A stretch of DNA of 50,558 nt from a virus. Of the stretch, positions 25,473 to 33,236 are shown one piece after another (within the stretch, counting starts at the first letter, position 1; every line of letters begins with the position of its first letter). Location of the stretch: the IMG/VR virus record IMGVR_UViG_3300036770_006519, positions 1-50,558 of that record. The stretch is one strand, 5' to 3'. The translations under genes were made by a program, and so were the position numbers. The notes beneath the pieces are model-generated. The model saw only the letters and a program-made list of their open reading frames with translations, had not been told where the DNA came from and did no database searches.

Positions 25473-26320
25473 AAAAATTTCTTCTTTTACTCCATATATT
25501 CCCTAGAGAAATAGATGATTTTGATAATATTGCTTCCCAATTAAAAGTAGCATCTAAATATACCTCAGATAACATGTTGATAGATACTCATATTGTTTTA
25601 AATCTTAACACTGAAATTATTGATTGGGATAAAAGTATTCTTTCTAAAGATTTTATTTTAGATAAATTTAATCATATACTAACTAAATTTGATTGGACTA
25701 ATGAAAATAAAATTGAAATAAATCACACAGACAAATATTGGGGTATTGTTGATCAAAGAGTATACTTACAAACATTAACAGATCAATATGATGGATTTAT
25801 TTTATTAGATCTAGATGTAATATTTAATGATTATATTTTTTATTATTTACAAGAAACGCTTGAACATGTAAAAGAAGATTTATACATTATATCCCCACAA
25901 GTTTATAAATTTTGGGACCAATCATGGGATTCTTTAAGTTATTTACCTTACGATGGGACTGATGTAAATGCAGTTGATCCTTTTATAGTAAAAGCAATCA
26001 ATCAAGAAGTTGAATTAATTCAAAATAAAAATATAAAGTTTGCAGGTGGTTGGTTTACTACTATAAGTTCTAAATTAATATCCCAAATTCAATTCCCATC
26101 AGATGTTAAAGGGTATGGATTAGAAGATACATTTATAGCAGAATCATCCAAAAAATTAAATGCTACCCAATATATTATGAAGGGTATCACTATACAAGAA
26201 AATAGAAAATATTTAAATAATCCCATTTATGTAAATTATATTAAATATAATTCTGAAAAATTAACTCAAATTAATAATGATACTAAACATATATTTAATT
26301 TAGCCCTCCAATCATTATGA
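25469..26320 (+). CDS. GT-A glycosyltransferase-like protein
   Basis: 283 residues. The central YDGFILLDLDVIFND is a D-x-D metal/nucleotide-sugar motif in the GT-A context; KFAGGWFTTISSKLISQIQFP and VKGYGLEDTFIAESSKKL follow, the latter being the E-D acceptor/base motif of GT2/GT27-type enzymes. The N-terminus KKFLLLLHIFPREIDDFDNIASQL is a Rossmann-like strand. Not close to the two obvious GT2 paralogs at 17265 and 26317. Substrate unknown. Confidence 0.75.
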   Translation: MKKFLLLLHIFPREIDDFDNIASQLKVASKYTSDNMLIDTHIVLNLNTEIIDWDKSILSKDFILDKFNHILTKFDWTNENKIEINHTDKYWGIVDQRVYLQTLTDQYDGFILLDLDVIFNDYIFYYLQETLEHVKEDLYIISPQVYKFWDQSWDSLSYLPYDGTDVNAVDPFIVKAINQEVELIQNKNIKFAGGWFTTISSKLISQIQFPSDVKGYGLEDTFIAESSKKLNATQYIMKGITIQENRKYLNNPIYVNYIKYNSEKLTQINNDTKHIFNLALQSL

Positions 26321-27381
26321 AACAAATAACCTTTTGCATCCCAAGTAAATCAAACTTAAGATACCTTAAAACTTGTATCCCCTCAATTAGAGAAAATGCA
26401 TCCCGAAAAGACCATGAAATTATAATATTCGTTGATTCTGATGAAGATGGGACGGTAGAGTGGTTAGAACAAGTAAAAGATGAATATAATTTAAAGTACT
26501 TTGTAAATCCAAATTTGGGTAAAAGTTTATTTGGAATTGGAAAAGCATATGACTATTGTATTGAACATTCAACCACAGACATATTCATGATATTCCATGC
26601 TGATATGATTTTGGCCCCAAATGCTGATTATGAGTTGTATAAACACTTGAAAGAAAAAACAGTAGTATGTGCAACTCGTATTGAACCACCTTTACATCCA
26701 AATAACGGAGAAAAAATATTAGAAGATTTTGGGGTGTACCCTGAAGAATTTAAAGAGGATGAATTTAACAAATATGTTAAAGAATATAACCCAACAATCC
26801 CAACCACAGAAGGTATATTTGCACCTTGGATGATGTACAAAAAAGAATATTTGGAAATACTAGGTGGACATGATCCAATCCTTCACTCTTGTAGAGAAGA
26901 TTCTGATATTTTTAATAGGATGGATTTAGCTGGGTTTGGATTTGTCCAAACATGGAGTGGGTTTGTTTATCATTTTACGGGTAGAGGAGCAGGTTCATTT
27001 GATGGAGATGAGCAAAGACATAAAAAATGGAAGGAAGATATGGATAAATCAACTATTGCTTTCATTAAAAAATGGGGTACAAATGTTCAACATACTAATA
27101 TGATGAAACCCATTGTATCACCTGTTTATAAAAAAACCTATAAGTTAGTTAACCCAAACCCTCAACTAAAACAAGCTCTAGAACCATGGTTTAATGAGGG
27201 GAAGGATATAATAGTAGAGATAGATGGAAACAAATTCTCACAACAAGATTTTCAAATAATTCAACAGCTAAATGCTATAATCAAAGATAGTGGAGAAATA
27301 GGAGAATTTGAATTAGGAAATTTAAAAATAACAATAAACTCACTAACAGAATATCAAAAAGATCTCATAAAACTTTCCTAA
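26317..27381 (+). CDS. GT2-family glycosyltransferase with C-terminal extension
   Basis: 354 residues. N-terminal GT-A features: TFCIPSKSNLRYLKTCIPSI, EIIIFVDSDEDGTVEWL (D-S-D), IFMIFHADMILAPN (H-A-D in place of D-x-D), and EILGGHDPILHSCREDSDIFNRM (E-D-S-D base motif). A C-terminal extension of ~90 residues (KLVNPNPQLKQALEPWFNEG...) is shared by none of the other GTs here and may be a partner-binding domain. Last gene of the sugar island; no hairpin follows, only a C-rich stretch at 27382. Confidence 0.87.
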   Translation: MKQITFCIPSKSNLRYLKTCIPSIRENASRKDHEIIIFVDSDEDGTVEWLEQVKDEYNLKYFVNPNLGKSLFGIGKAYDYCIEHSTTDIFMIFHADMILAPNADYELYKHLKEKTVVCATRIEPPLHPNNGEKILEDFGVYPEEFKEDEFNKYVKEYNPTIPTTEGIFAPWMMYKKEYLEILGGHDPILHSCREDSDIFNRMDLAGFGFVQTWSGFVYHFTGRGAGSFDGDEQRHKKWKEDMDKSTIAFIKKWGTNVQHTNMMKPIVSPVYKKTYKLVNPNPQLKQALEPWFNEGKDIIVEIDGNKFSQQDFQIIQQLNAIIKDSGEIGEFELGNLKITINSLTEYQKDLIKLS

Positions 27382-27397
27382 CCCACCCCACCCCACC
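27382..27397 (-). other. C-rich tract; possible G-quadruplex on the minus strand
   Basis: CCCACCCCACCCCACC lies just after the stop of the gene at 26317; the complement has G-runs of 2, 4, 4 and 3 separated by single T residues. This is striking in AT-rich DNA. Confidence 0.35.
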
Positions 27398-27433
27398 TTA
27401 ATACGTATATACAGTCCTCAAATTAAAAACCCC

Positions 27434-27463
27434 TTGTAAACTCAAACTTTCTTTCGTATATTA
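27434..27463 (+). promoter_or_regulatory. Putative promoter (TTG-N20-TATATTA)
   Basis: TTG at 27434-27436, 20-nt spacer, CG-TATATTA with the core at 27457-27463; 11 nt before the ATG at 27475. Confidence 0.65.
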
Positions 27464-27474
27464 AAACCATAAAG

Positions 27475-27639
27475 ATGAAAACTTACATTTTTTATAGTAA
27501 AAACGACCCAAACCAAGAGCCCATAGGCTCTACATTGGCTCAAACACACCAAGAGGCAACACAAATGTTCGCCAAAATTAAAAAATTAACTATTGAAGAA
27601 TTTACAAAACTGTTTAATGTTGAGAAAAGAAGAAGGTAA
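27475..27639 (+). CDS. Small conserved phage-type protein (MKTYIFYSKNDPN family)
   Basis: 54 residues: MKTYIFYSKNDPNQEPIGST, then LAQTHQEATQMFAKIKKLTIEEFTKLFNVEK. Two strands and two helices. I have seen similar short ORFs with a K-x-D-P-N-x-E-P-I-G start in Bacteroidota phages, where the function is unknown. First gene after the promoter at 27434; its end overlaps the next gene by 23 nt. Confidence 0.65.
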   Translation: MKTYIFYSKNDPNQEPIGSTLAQTHQEATQMFAKIKKLTIEEFTKLFNVEKRRR

Positions 27640-28015
27640 GATTTTAAAAAGCATCACCGATTTTATGGGTGAGGGAGTTCAAATCACCGAGAACCCCAAA
27701 TCCTTGGAGAGAAAAGAGGAGGAGTTCTTCTGTAACCTATTGGAGGCAATAACTACCCTGGATGAGAGAACTCTACAACTATTGGAGGTAGGAATTGATT
27801 TGACCTTATATGAGGATCCACTACACCATATTATAGAGGGGCTGATATATAAATATTATGGACAGGTTAAGGCGCAAATCATAATGTGGTGGGTGTTGTC
27901 CTATCCTGAAAAAGAGAAGGGAAAAAACTTGACCTTAAGGTTAAATGATGGGAAGGAACACATCATAAACACTCCAAAACAATTGTATAGGGTTTTGAAA
28001 AAAATTAAAATATGA
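27617..28015 (+). CDS. Hypothetical protein
   Basis: 132 residues from ATG 27617 (MLRKEEGKILKS); an upstream TTG at 27593 would put more of the start inside the preceding gene. Helical N-terminal two-thirds (KEEEFFCNLLEAITTLDERTLQLLEVG, DPLHHIIEGLIYKYYGQVKAQIIMWWVL) and a C-terminal LTLRLNDGKEHIINTPKQLYRVLKKIK strand-helix unit. Resembles small phage proteins with no known role. Confidence 0.7.
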   Translation: MLRKEEGKILKSITDFMGEGVQITENPKSLERKEEEFFCNLLEAITTLDERTLQLLEVGIDLTLYEDPLHHIIEGLIYKYYGQVKAQIIMWWVLSYPEKEKGKNLTLRLNDGKEHIINTPKQLYRVLKKIKI

Positions 28016-28040
28016 CATACATATTGGAAAAATATATGAT

Positions 28041-28214
28041 ATGAACTGTGTAAAATGTAAAAATGAAATTAACCCTTTAAGACTTAAAGCATTGCCAAAC
28101 ACCAAAGTGTGTGTTGATTGTTCTGATATGAAACCTAAACGCGTACAGACGCGACTTTATGGGGAAAAGGAGGATACGTGGAATGATATTGAGTTTGTAG
28201 AGGATGATGAATAA
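28041..28214 (+). CDS. Small zinc-ribbon protein (DksA/TraR-like C4)
   Basis: 57 residues. MNCVKCKNEINPLRLKAL followed by VCVDCSD gives a C-x2-C...C-x2-C zinc finger with the I-x-x-x-R-L-x-A-x-P spacing of the DksA/TraR C4 fingers, which bind RNA polymerase. The remainder is an acidic tail. Too short to be a full DksA; it may modulate host RNA polymerase or simply bind nucleic acid. Confidence 0.7.
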   Translation: MNCVKCKNEINPLRLKALPNTKVCVDCSDMKPKRVQTRLYGEKEDTWNDIEFVEDDE

Positions 28215-28217
28215 CGC

Positions 28218-28868
28218 ATGCCTAGAAGAAAAGATTATACCAAAGGACAGATTATAGATGCTATGGAGAAGACCAAATCGGTACGTGCAGCAGCACGTTA
28301 CTTGAATTGTTCTTATTGGCATTTGAAAGATTGGATGAAGAGATATGTGGATGAGGAGACGGGGAAAACCTTGTTTGAACTACATAAGAACCAATCTGGG
28401 AAAGGTATTCCAAAGTTTGCCGCCAATGGTGGGAATTATAAAAGAAAAGAACCACCTCTACTTGATATAATAGAGGGTAGGGTAGATGCATCTCATTTTT
28501 CTCCTCAAAAACTAAAACATAGGATGGTTGTTGAGGGGTTGTGGAAAGAGGAATGCCACTCGTGTGGGTTTCATGAGAGGAGAGTTTTGGATAATAAAGT
28601 GCCCTTGATATTGCATTTTAAAGATGGAAAATCAACAAATTGGGGAAATGGGAATGCTTCCCTTGTATGCTATAATTGTTACTTTCTATACTATGGCCAG
28701 ATATTCTCTGAAAAAGATGTTGAGAAATTAGAATCTCACCAAACAACTCAGAAAATTCAAAACGACCAAATGCAGTTGGATGAATATCACATTGCTAGGT
28801 TACGTGAACTAGGGTTCTATGATAACGAAGATGATGATCCATATTCATTAGTTAGTAAAAAAGTATAA
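28218..28868 (+). CDS. HTH plus degenerate HNH/zinc-finger protein
   Basis: 216 residues. N-terminal helix-turn-helix: YTKGQIIDAMEKTKSVRAAARYLNCSYWHLKDWMKRYV. Middle NUMOD-like basic segment (KNQSGKGIPKFAANGGNYKRK). C-terminal zinc-binding unit: CHSCGFHERRVLDNKVPLILHFKDGKSTNWGNGNASLVCYNCYF. This is the layout of HNH endonucleases (C-x2-C, L-H-x-x-D-G, N-x-x-L-x-C-x-N-C), but the first catalytic His pair is H-F rather than H-H and the final CxxCH lacks the His, so activity may be lost. Common in T4-like phages, role unknown. Confidence 0.75.
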   Translation: MPRRKDYTKGQIIDAMEKTKSVRAAARYLNCSYWHLKDWMKRYVDEETGKTLFELHKNQSGKGIPKFAANGGNYKRKEPPLLDIIEGRVDASHFSPQKLKHRMVVEGLWKEECHSCGFHERRVLDNKVPLILHFKDGKSTNWGNGNASLVCYNCYFLYYGQIFSEKDVEKLESHQTTQKIQNDQMQLDEYHIARLRELGFYDNEDDDPYSLVSKKV

Positions 28869-28878
28869 TATTTATAAT
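28868..28878 (+). promoter_or_regulatory. ATATTTATAAT element (partial late-type motif)
   Basis: Partial copy of the recurrent element, overlapping the stop of the preceding gene and 2 nt before the ATG at 28881. Confidence 0.3.
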
Positions 28879-28880
28879 TG

Positions 28881-29036
28881 ATGAAAAATAAAAAGCATAC
28901 CAAGATTGTTAAAGACTTTGATAAGCAAAAAGAAAAACACTTAGAGAAGTTAGCAGATAAGATGCTTAAAGATGATGAGAGGAATGAAAAGCTCAAATCA
29001 AAACAAATAAATACTGATTTTTTAAAATTATTTTAA
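28881..29036 (+). CDS. Hypothetical small basic coiled-coil protein
   Basis: 51 residues (MKNKKHTKIVKDFDKQKEKH...). Almost wholly charged and predicted to be a single long helix (KQKEKHLEKLADKMLKDDERNEKL). Function not recognised. It starts just after a late-type element and ends 1 nt before the next ATG. Confidence 0.6.
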   Translation: MKNKKHTKIVKDFDKQKEKHLEKLADKMLKDDERNEKLKSKQINTDFLKLF

Positions 29037-29037
29037 C

Positions 29038-29343
29038 ATGGCTTTGGAACTTACAGTAAACAACAATGATGAATTTGAGGATTTGATCAATAACCAAGAT
29101 AGAGAAGTTTCGGGAGCATTAGTTGAAACTATTTTGAAGAACCTTAAGGGTAGAAAAAGACATTTACACGTTTTTAGTGTGGCTGTGATTGAGGATGGGA
29201 GTATATATGATATTACCATTGATAGAAAAGATTTTGAGGAAACCTTAACCAACCAACTTCCCATTTTAGAGAAATATGAAATGTATGAGGTATGTTCGGA
29301 GGTGGTTAAAGCATTAGAATATTTAAAGGAAAAGAAAAAATAA
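29038..29343 (+). CDS. Hypothetical protein
   Basis: 101 residues, alpha/beta: ALVETILKNLKGRKRHLHVFSVAVIEDGSIYDITIDRKDFEETL then helices ILEKYEMYEVCSEVVKALEYL. No family recognised; the strand order resembles small phage regulatory proteins. It abuts the next gene with no gap. Confidence 0.72.
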   Translation: MALELTVNNNDEFEDLINNQDREVSGALVETILKNLKGRKRHLHVFSVAVIEDGSIYDITIDRKDFEETLTNQLPILEKYEMYEVCSEVVKALEYLKEKKK

Positions 29344-29682
29344 ATGGCAACATATACCTCTTCTCAACTATATGGGACAGGATCTATTGGTGAGGATTTG
29401 AGTGGAGCTCAAACTTTCACCTTCACAAACCCTTCAGTATCATCCTATTTTACAATGGAGACCAACAGAAACTATTATGGGTTTTATGATAGTGGGTCTG
29501 TTAAGAATTTTGAAGGAACATACGTTGTATCAAGTTCAATGAGTTTGGTTACTTCATCCTATATAGCATCTGTGGTGGTTCAACCCGGAGTATCTTCATT
29601 TGTTTTCACCCCCGATTTGGCTGTTACAGGAAGTACCTATAGGTTAAGAGGAACAGGAGCTTACTCACTTACTATATCTTAA
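29344..29682 (+). CDS. Beta-rich hypothetical protein, possible virion component
   Basis: 112 residues, Ser/Thr/Tyr-rich and cysteine-free (YTSSQLYGTGSIGEDLSGAQ, TFTFTNPSVSSYFTMET, GVSSFVFTPDLAVTGSTYRL). The composition and repeating TFTF/SSY strands are typical of phage head-decoration or fibre proteins, unlike the charged neighbours. No signal peptide. The structural role is an inference. Confidence 0.65.
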   Translation: MATYTSSQLYGTGSIGEDLSGAQTFTFTNPSVSSYFTMETNRNYYGFYDSGSVKNFEGTYVVSSSMSLVTSSYIASVVVQPGVSSFVFTPDLAVTGSTYRLRGTGAYSLTIS

Positions 29683-29683
29683 C

Positions 29684-29713
29684 TTGGATTTTAAAAAATC
29701 CTTTCGTATATTT
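29684..29713 (+). promoter_or_regulatory. Putative promoter with palindromic spacer
   Basis: TTGG at 29684, TATATTT at 29707-29713, 20-nt spacer containing GGATTTTAAAAAATCC (29687-29702, slightly imperfect inverted repeat). Precedes the gene at 29733. Confidence 0.6.
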
Positions 29714-29732
29714 TGTTTATAAAAAGAAGGTT

Positions 29733-30197
29733 ATGCTTTACGAAGTTTGGAGAATATACATGGACTATTCCGAGGATAAAGAAATTGTGAGTGGTCAACC
29801 AATAATCAAAATCAAAGATGAGGGGATTAGACACTGTTTAGTAAAACCCTTTAAATATAAAGTTGAAAAACACGATTATACCCCTCCAGCAATTGTAAAA
29901 CTAGGCACCAAAACCTACATTTTCCCATCAGGAATTGAATGTCATCCCGATACTGAATTCTCTGATATTGTAGAGGTAAAATCTCAAAAACATATTCAAC
30001 AGGAAAAAGAGGAAAAGATAGTTGAGGAACCAAAAACATGGAAATTTGAATCCTCAAGTGGAGGAGGTACATATACCGTTCGATATACAAAGAAAGGTAC
30101 TCTGTTTTGTGATTGTTTTGGAGCTATAAGATCTAAAGGAAATTGTAAGCATTTGAAAGAAGTTCGTTCCTGGGTGATGGAGAGTGGAAAAATCTAA
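29733..30197 (+). CDS. SWIM-type zinc finger protein
   Basis: 154 residues. The C-terminal GTYTVRYTKKGTLFCDCFGAIRSKGNCKHLKEVRSW fits the SWIM finger (C-x-C-x(n)-C-x-H), a zinc fold used for DNA, RNA or protein binding. The N-terminal ~100 residues form a separate domain (YEVWRIYMDYSEDKEIVSG, HCLVKPFKYKVEKHDYTPP). SWIM proteins of this size are common in T4-like phages of marine bacteria, function unknown. Own promoter at 29684. Confidence 0.85.
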   Translation: MLYEVWRIYMDYSEDKEIVSGQPIIKIKDEGIRHCLVKPFKYKVEKHDYTPPAIVKLGTKTYIFPSGIECHPDTEFSDIVEVKSQKHIQQEKEEKIVEEPKTWKFESSSGGGTYTVRYTKKGTLFCDCFGAIRSKGNCKHLKEVRSWVMESGKI

Positions 30198-30210
30198 TAT
30201 TTATAATAAA
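30196..30210 (+). promoter_or_regulatory. ATATTTATAATAAAA element (candidate late promoter)
   Basis: An exact copy overlapping the stop of the SWIM gene and 5 nt before the ATG of a GIY-YIG gene. Confidence 0.4.
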
Positions 30211-30215
30211 ATATT

Positions 30216-30977
30216 ATGGTTGGAATATATAAATGGACATCCCCAACAAATAGAGTTTATGTAGGACAAAGTAAAAATCTAGATGGAAGGAGGAAATGGT
30301 ATCTATCTGGGGGAGTAAATAAGGCTAGTATGCCTAAAATAAAAAGATCTTTTGAAAAATATGGTATAGAAAACCACGTGTGGGAAATTATTGAAATATG
30401 TCCCCTTGAAAAACTAAATGAGAGAGAAATTTATTGGGGTTTGTTCTATGATGCCTTAGAAGATGGATTGAATTGTAAATTAGGAGAACAAAACTCTCTG
30501 TTTAGTAGTCAAACTAAAAAACTAATGAGTGAAGCTAAAAAAGGGATATCCCAAAGTAAAGAACATAAAAATAAAAGATTAAAAGTATTAAAACCCCTAT
30601 GGGAAGAAAAAAGTAAGGCTACTCTGAAAAGAGAAAAAGAAAAACCTTCTAGGCCTCCTTATAAAATGAAAGAAGAAACTAAAAAGAAAATTTCAAAATC
30701 CAAAACTGGGGTTCCAATACATACTGAAGAATCCAAGCAAAAATTTAGAGAAATAGGAAAGAATAGACCTTGGTTAGATAAAATGAGAAAAAAATCCATT
30801 GAATCCACCTCAACCCCTGCCTCCCAGTACGATAAACAAGGAAATTTCATTGCTCAATATCCCTCAGCAGCATCAGCAGAAGAATCATTTAATAAAAAAG
30901 GAAGTGACAACATAAGAGCATGCATCAGAGGAAAACAAAAAACTGCTTATGGATATATATGGAAAGAAAAACTTTAA
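30216..30977 (+). CDS. GIY-YIG homing endonuclease with NUMOD3 and NUMOD1-like modules
   Basis: 253 residues. VGIYKWTSPTNRVYVGQSKNLDGR holds the classical GIY-x10-YVG core with the catalytic Arg; the acidic helix is LEKLNEREIYWGLFYDALEDG-LN. Three NUMOD3-type units (SSQTKKLMSEAKKGIS, KEETKKKISKSKTGVP, TEESKQKFREIGKN) precede a NUMOD1-like tail (ASQYDKQGNFIAQYPSAASAE...AYGYIWKEKL). It is similar in build to the enzyme at 45851. Inserted between the SWIM protein and the conserved gene at 30994. Confidence 0.93.
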   Translation: MVGIYKWTSPTNRVYVGQSKNLDGRRKWYLSGGVNKASMPKIKRSFEKYGIENHVWEIIEICPLEKLNEREIYWGLFYDALEDGLNCKLGEQNSLFSSQTKKLMSEAKKGISQSKEHKNKRLKVLKPLWEEKSKATLKREKEKPSRPPYKMKEETKKKISKSKTGVPIHTEESKQKFREIGKNRPWLDKMRKKSIESTSTPASQYDKQGNFIAQYPSAASAEESFNKKGSDNIRACIRGKQKTAYGYIWKEKL

Positions 30978-30991
30978 TATTTATAATAAAA
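30977..30991 (+). promoter_or_regulatory. ATATTTATAATAAAA element (candidate late promoter)
   Basis: An exact copy that begins on the last base of the GIY-YIG stop codon, 2 nt before the ATG at 30994. Confidence 0.4.
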
Positions 30992-30993
30992 AT

Positions 30994-31221
30994 ATGTCAA
31001 ACCCAAAAGATGTAATAAAACTAGATGTTCCTTTGTTCATTCGTCTACTTGAATATGCAAGAGAGGATGCTAAAACAGATATGGATCTTCATACATTAGC
31101 AGATAATATTATTGAAATGTCTAGTGAAGGCAGAGTATTGTCCATGGATGACTATGACTATGTTTTACCTAACCAAGAGGAAGCTGAATTGAGAGAATTT
31201 TTTAGAAAAAGAATGCAATGA
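30994..31221 (+). CDS. Conserved phage hypothetical protein
   Basis: 75 residues from ATG 30994 (MSNPKDVIKLDVPLFIRLLEYA). The upstream in-frame ATG at 30949 is inside the endonuclease. The pattern I-K-L-D-x-P-L-F-I-R-L-L-E-Y-A-R-E-D-A...D-M-D-L-H...M-D-D-Y-D is one I recall from marine T4-like phages as a small helical protein of unknown role. It overlaps the tagged gene at 31218 by ATGA and may be expressed late with it. Confidence 0.75.
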   Translation: MSNPKDVIKLDVPLFIRLLEYAREDAKTDMDLHTLADNIIEMSSEGRVLSMDDYDYVLPNQEEAELREFFRKRMQ

Positions 31222-31733
31222 AACACTCACAACTAAAACAACTCATTAGAGAGGAACTTAAAAAAGCCCTATCAGAAAACACCTATGAGGTAGGAGAAAC
31301 AATCCTATGGAAAGGTGGAAGAGCCGAGGTTATAGAGGATGATGGTGGTCCCACTCTAAAAATTCAACTCACAAATGGGAATATAAAATTAGTGTTTAGA
31401 AAGGATACTTCCTTACCATTGAATGAATCACCTTATCCTTTAATTCCAAGAAAAGACATTATAGCTAATGCTTTAGCAATCAATGATATCCCAGATGAGG
31501 AGTTTGAACCACAACAAAGTAAAGATGTTGTAGTTTCTTTTATTTTAAATGGAAGACCAAGTGAAACTTACCTTGAAAAAATGATGGGAATTTTGAGGAG
31601 AAATGGAGTTGAAGTTACCTTCCCAAAAATCAAATATCCTAAAACCAATTTTGGCTTTAAAGAAAACCCCAATATAAACCCTTATGAACAGCCTGGAGGA
31701 AGACCTTCAAAAGGAGGATGGACAGGAGATTAA
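31218..31733 (+). CDS. Hypothetical protein with capsid-targeting-like tag (ALSE)
   Basis: 171 residues. Residues 1-20 (MKHSQLKQLIREELKKALSE) are the clearest copy of the N-terminal tag shared with 3022, 4525 and 8248, ending in L-S-E, consistent with a T4 gp21-type cleavage site. The body has a beta-rich domain (TYEVGETILWKGGRAEVIEDDGGP-TLKIQL) followed by KDVVVSFILNGRPSETYLEKMMGILRRNGVEVTF, an alpha/beta unit, and a glycine-rich tail (PGGRPSKGGWTGD). Predicted virion-internal protein by analogy. Confidence 0.75.
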   Translation: MKHSQLKQLIREELKKALSENTYEVGETILWKGGRAEVIEDDGGPTLKIQLTNGNIKLVFRKDTSLPLNESPYPLIPRKDIIANALAINDIPDEEFEPQQSKDVVVSFILNGRPSETYLEKMMGILRRNGVEVTFPKIKYPKTNFGFKENPNINPYEQPGGRPSKGGWTGD

Positions 31734-31748
31734 TCTAACAAAATACAA

Positions 31749-32798
31749 ATGAAAAAGTTATTAACAACCTTAATGTTGAGTTTGAGTAGTATCTCAAATT
31801 CACAAACCCCTATCTACTACGATTATATTGAAAACTTTACTTGGTTTGGAGACTGGTGGCTCTATAACTCCTCAGGATTCTACACAGACATATCAGTTTC
31901 TCCAACAGTATCGGCAGCATTAATTGGATTTGGAACAAGCACCTACGAATACGATTGGTATGTTTTACCAAATGTTCCGTTAGACCCAACAAAACCACAT
32001 CTTTTTAAGTTTAGGTTAGCAGCTCAACGCCTATCAAATCCTGCAGCAGCATCAGGTGGGATGGATACTGGAGATTATGTTGAAGTTCAGGTTTCAACAG
32101 ATGGAGGATTTTCATATTTGGCTGAAATGAGAATCCGTGGGTTCAATAATGCAACATGGAACTATAATACAAATGGGGTAATCTCAGAAACATTGGATGG
32201 GGTAAATCAAGTTTATACACCAACAGCGGGGGGAGATAGAACCAATACAGGTGATGGATGGTCAGATATATCATTAGTTATACCGCAAGGAAACACTAAT
32301 TTAGCGGTAGATTTATATGTTAGAGCAAATGCAAATGGAGAAGATTGGTGGATAGATAATATTGAACTTTTTGAACTATCAGGGTTACCCGTTGAGTTGA
32401 TCATGTTTAATGGGATTACAGTTGATAACCTCAATATTATTAGATGGGAAACTTCCTCAGAGCACAATTCATCTCACTTTTTGCTTAAAAGATCCTCTAA
32501 TGGAGTGTTTGATGAATCTACACCTATCTCAATAACCGAAGCCTCAGGGAATAGCCAAGAAAAGATACAATACAGCTTTGTGGATAAATCTTTTCCAAAC
32601 CAAATCAACTATTACCAACTAGTTCAGGTTGATATGGATGGAAATTCTAAAACATATGGGCCTATCTCAATAGATAATAGAGTAAAGAAAAATCTTGTTA
32701 AAATAACAAATATGTTAGGACAGGATATAGATGAAAGTTATAGGGGAGTTGTCATTGAAGTATATGATGATGGTTCTACCATAAAAACTCTTAGATAA
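31749..32798 (+). CDS. Secreted protein with T9SS type A-like sorting domain
   Basis: 349 residues. Signal peptide MKKLLTTLMLSLSSISNSQ, likely cleaved after NSQ. A beta-sandwich-like domain follows (WFGDWWLYNSSGFYTDIS, DGWSDISLVIPQGNTNLAVDLYVR, DWWIDNIELFEL). The C-terminal half matches flavobacterial secreted proteins: LPVELIMFNGITVDNLNIIRWETSSEHNSSHFLLKRS, INYYQLVQVDMDGNSKTYGPI, then ITNMLGQDIDESYRGVVIEVYDDGS, the N-M-L-G-Q...G-V-x-I motif of T9SS type A sorting domains. Predicted to use the host T9SS for secretion or surface attachment. Very unusual in a phage. Confidence 0.85.
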   Translation: MKKLLTTLMLSLSSISNSQTPIYYDYIENFTWFGDWWLYNSSGFYTDISVSPTVSAALIGFGTSTYEYDWYVLPNVPLDPTKPHLFKFRLAAQRLSNPAAASGGMDTGDYVEVQVSTDGGFSYLAEMRIRGFNNATWNYNTNGVISETLDGVNQVYTPTAGGDRTNTGDGWSDISLVIPQGNTNLAVDLYVRANANGEDWWIDNIELFELSGLPVELIMFNGITVDNLNIIRWETSSEHNSSHFLLKRSSNGVFDESTPISITEASGNSQEKIQYSFVDKSFPNQINYYQLVQVDMDGNSKTYGPISIDNRVKKNLVKITNMLGQDIDESYRGVVIEVYDDGSTIKTLR

Positions 32799-32803
32799 AA
32801 AAG

Positions 32804-32833
32804 TTGGCCTCTTAAAGAGGCCTTCGTATATTT
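32804..32833 (+). promoter_or_regulatory. Putative promoter with palindromic spacer
   Basis: TTGG at 32804 and TATATTT at 32827-32833; the 20-nt spacer contains the perfect palindrome GGCCTCTTAAAGAGGCC (32806-32822) followed by TT. Almost identical to the promoter at 15981; could also terminate the T9SS-protein mRNA. Confidence 0.65.
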
Positions 32834-32847
32834 TACTATATTTAAAA

Positions 32848-33234
32848 ATGAAAGTTATGATAAAAACAGAATTCCCAATCACAAACCAATTTCTTGATCT
32901 TAAACAAATGTTTAAAAGCGATAACATAGATGTTGAGGCTTTTGACCATTTGAGTGGACAACTCCTAGTTCATCTTTCAGAGTTAACTGAAAATGGGATG
33001 AAAGGAGATGATATTATTGAAGGGGTTAAGTTGGACCTTTGGAAAGATCGAGTTTGGCATTTAATTGAACGTGTTGGATTATTGCCTGAATACAAAGATG
33101 AAGATGGGGATGAGTTGATAGAGGCTTTGGAAAGAGATGATTGGTATGAAGATGACTCTAAAGAGTTTGATGTTGAAGAAAAGGAACCTAAAAAAGGTAT
33201 GGATCTATCTTTTGACCCATTCTATGGATTTTAA
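32848..33234 (+). CDS. Hypothetical acidic protein
   Basis: 128 residues, strongly acidic at the C-terminus (DEDGDELIEALERDDWYEDDSKEFDVEEKEP). N-terminal helix-rich part: FLDLKQMFKSDNIDVEAFDHLSGQLLVHL. Family not recognised. Own promoter at 32804 with an AAAGTT leader. Confidence 0.7.
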   Translation: MKVMIKTEFPITNQFLDLKQMFKSDNIDVEAFDHLSGQLLVHLSELTENGMKGDDIIEGVKLDLWKDRVWHLIERVGLLPEYKDEDGDELIEALERDDWYEDDSKEFDVEEKEPKKGMDLSFDPFYGF

Positions 33235-33236
33235 GT

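Noticed and set aside
28218-28868. Active HNH homing endonuclease
   Set aside because: The zinc-finger frame is present but key histidines of the HNH motif are replaced, so I only call it HNH-like.
30949-30993. Upstream start for the gene at 30994
   Set aside because: This ATG is inside the coding end of the GIY-YIG gene (its Tyr-Ile-Trp codons) and precedes the ATATTTAT element; ATG 30994 fits the conserved family start.
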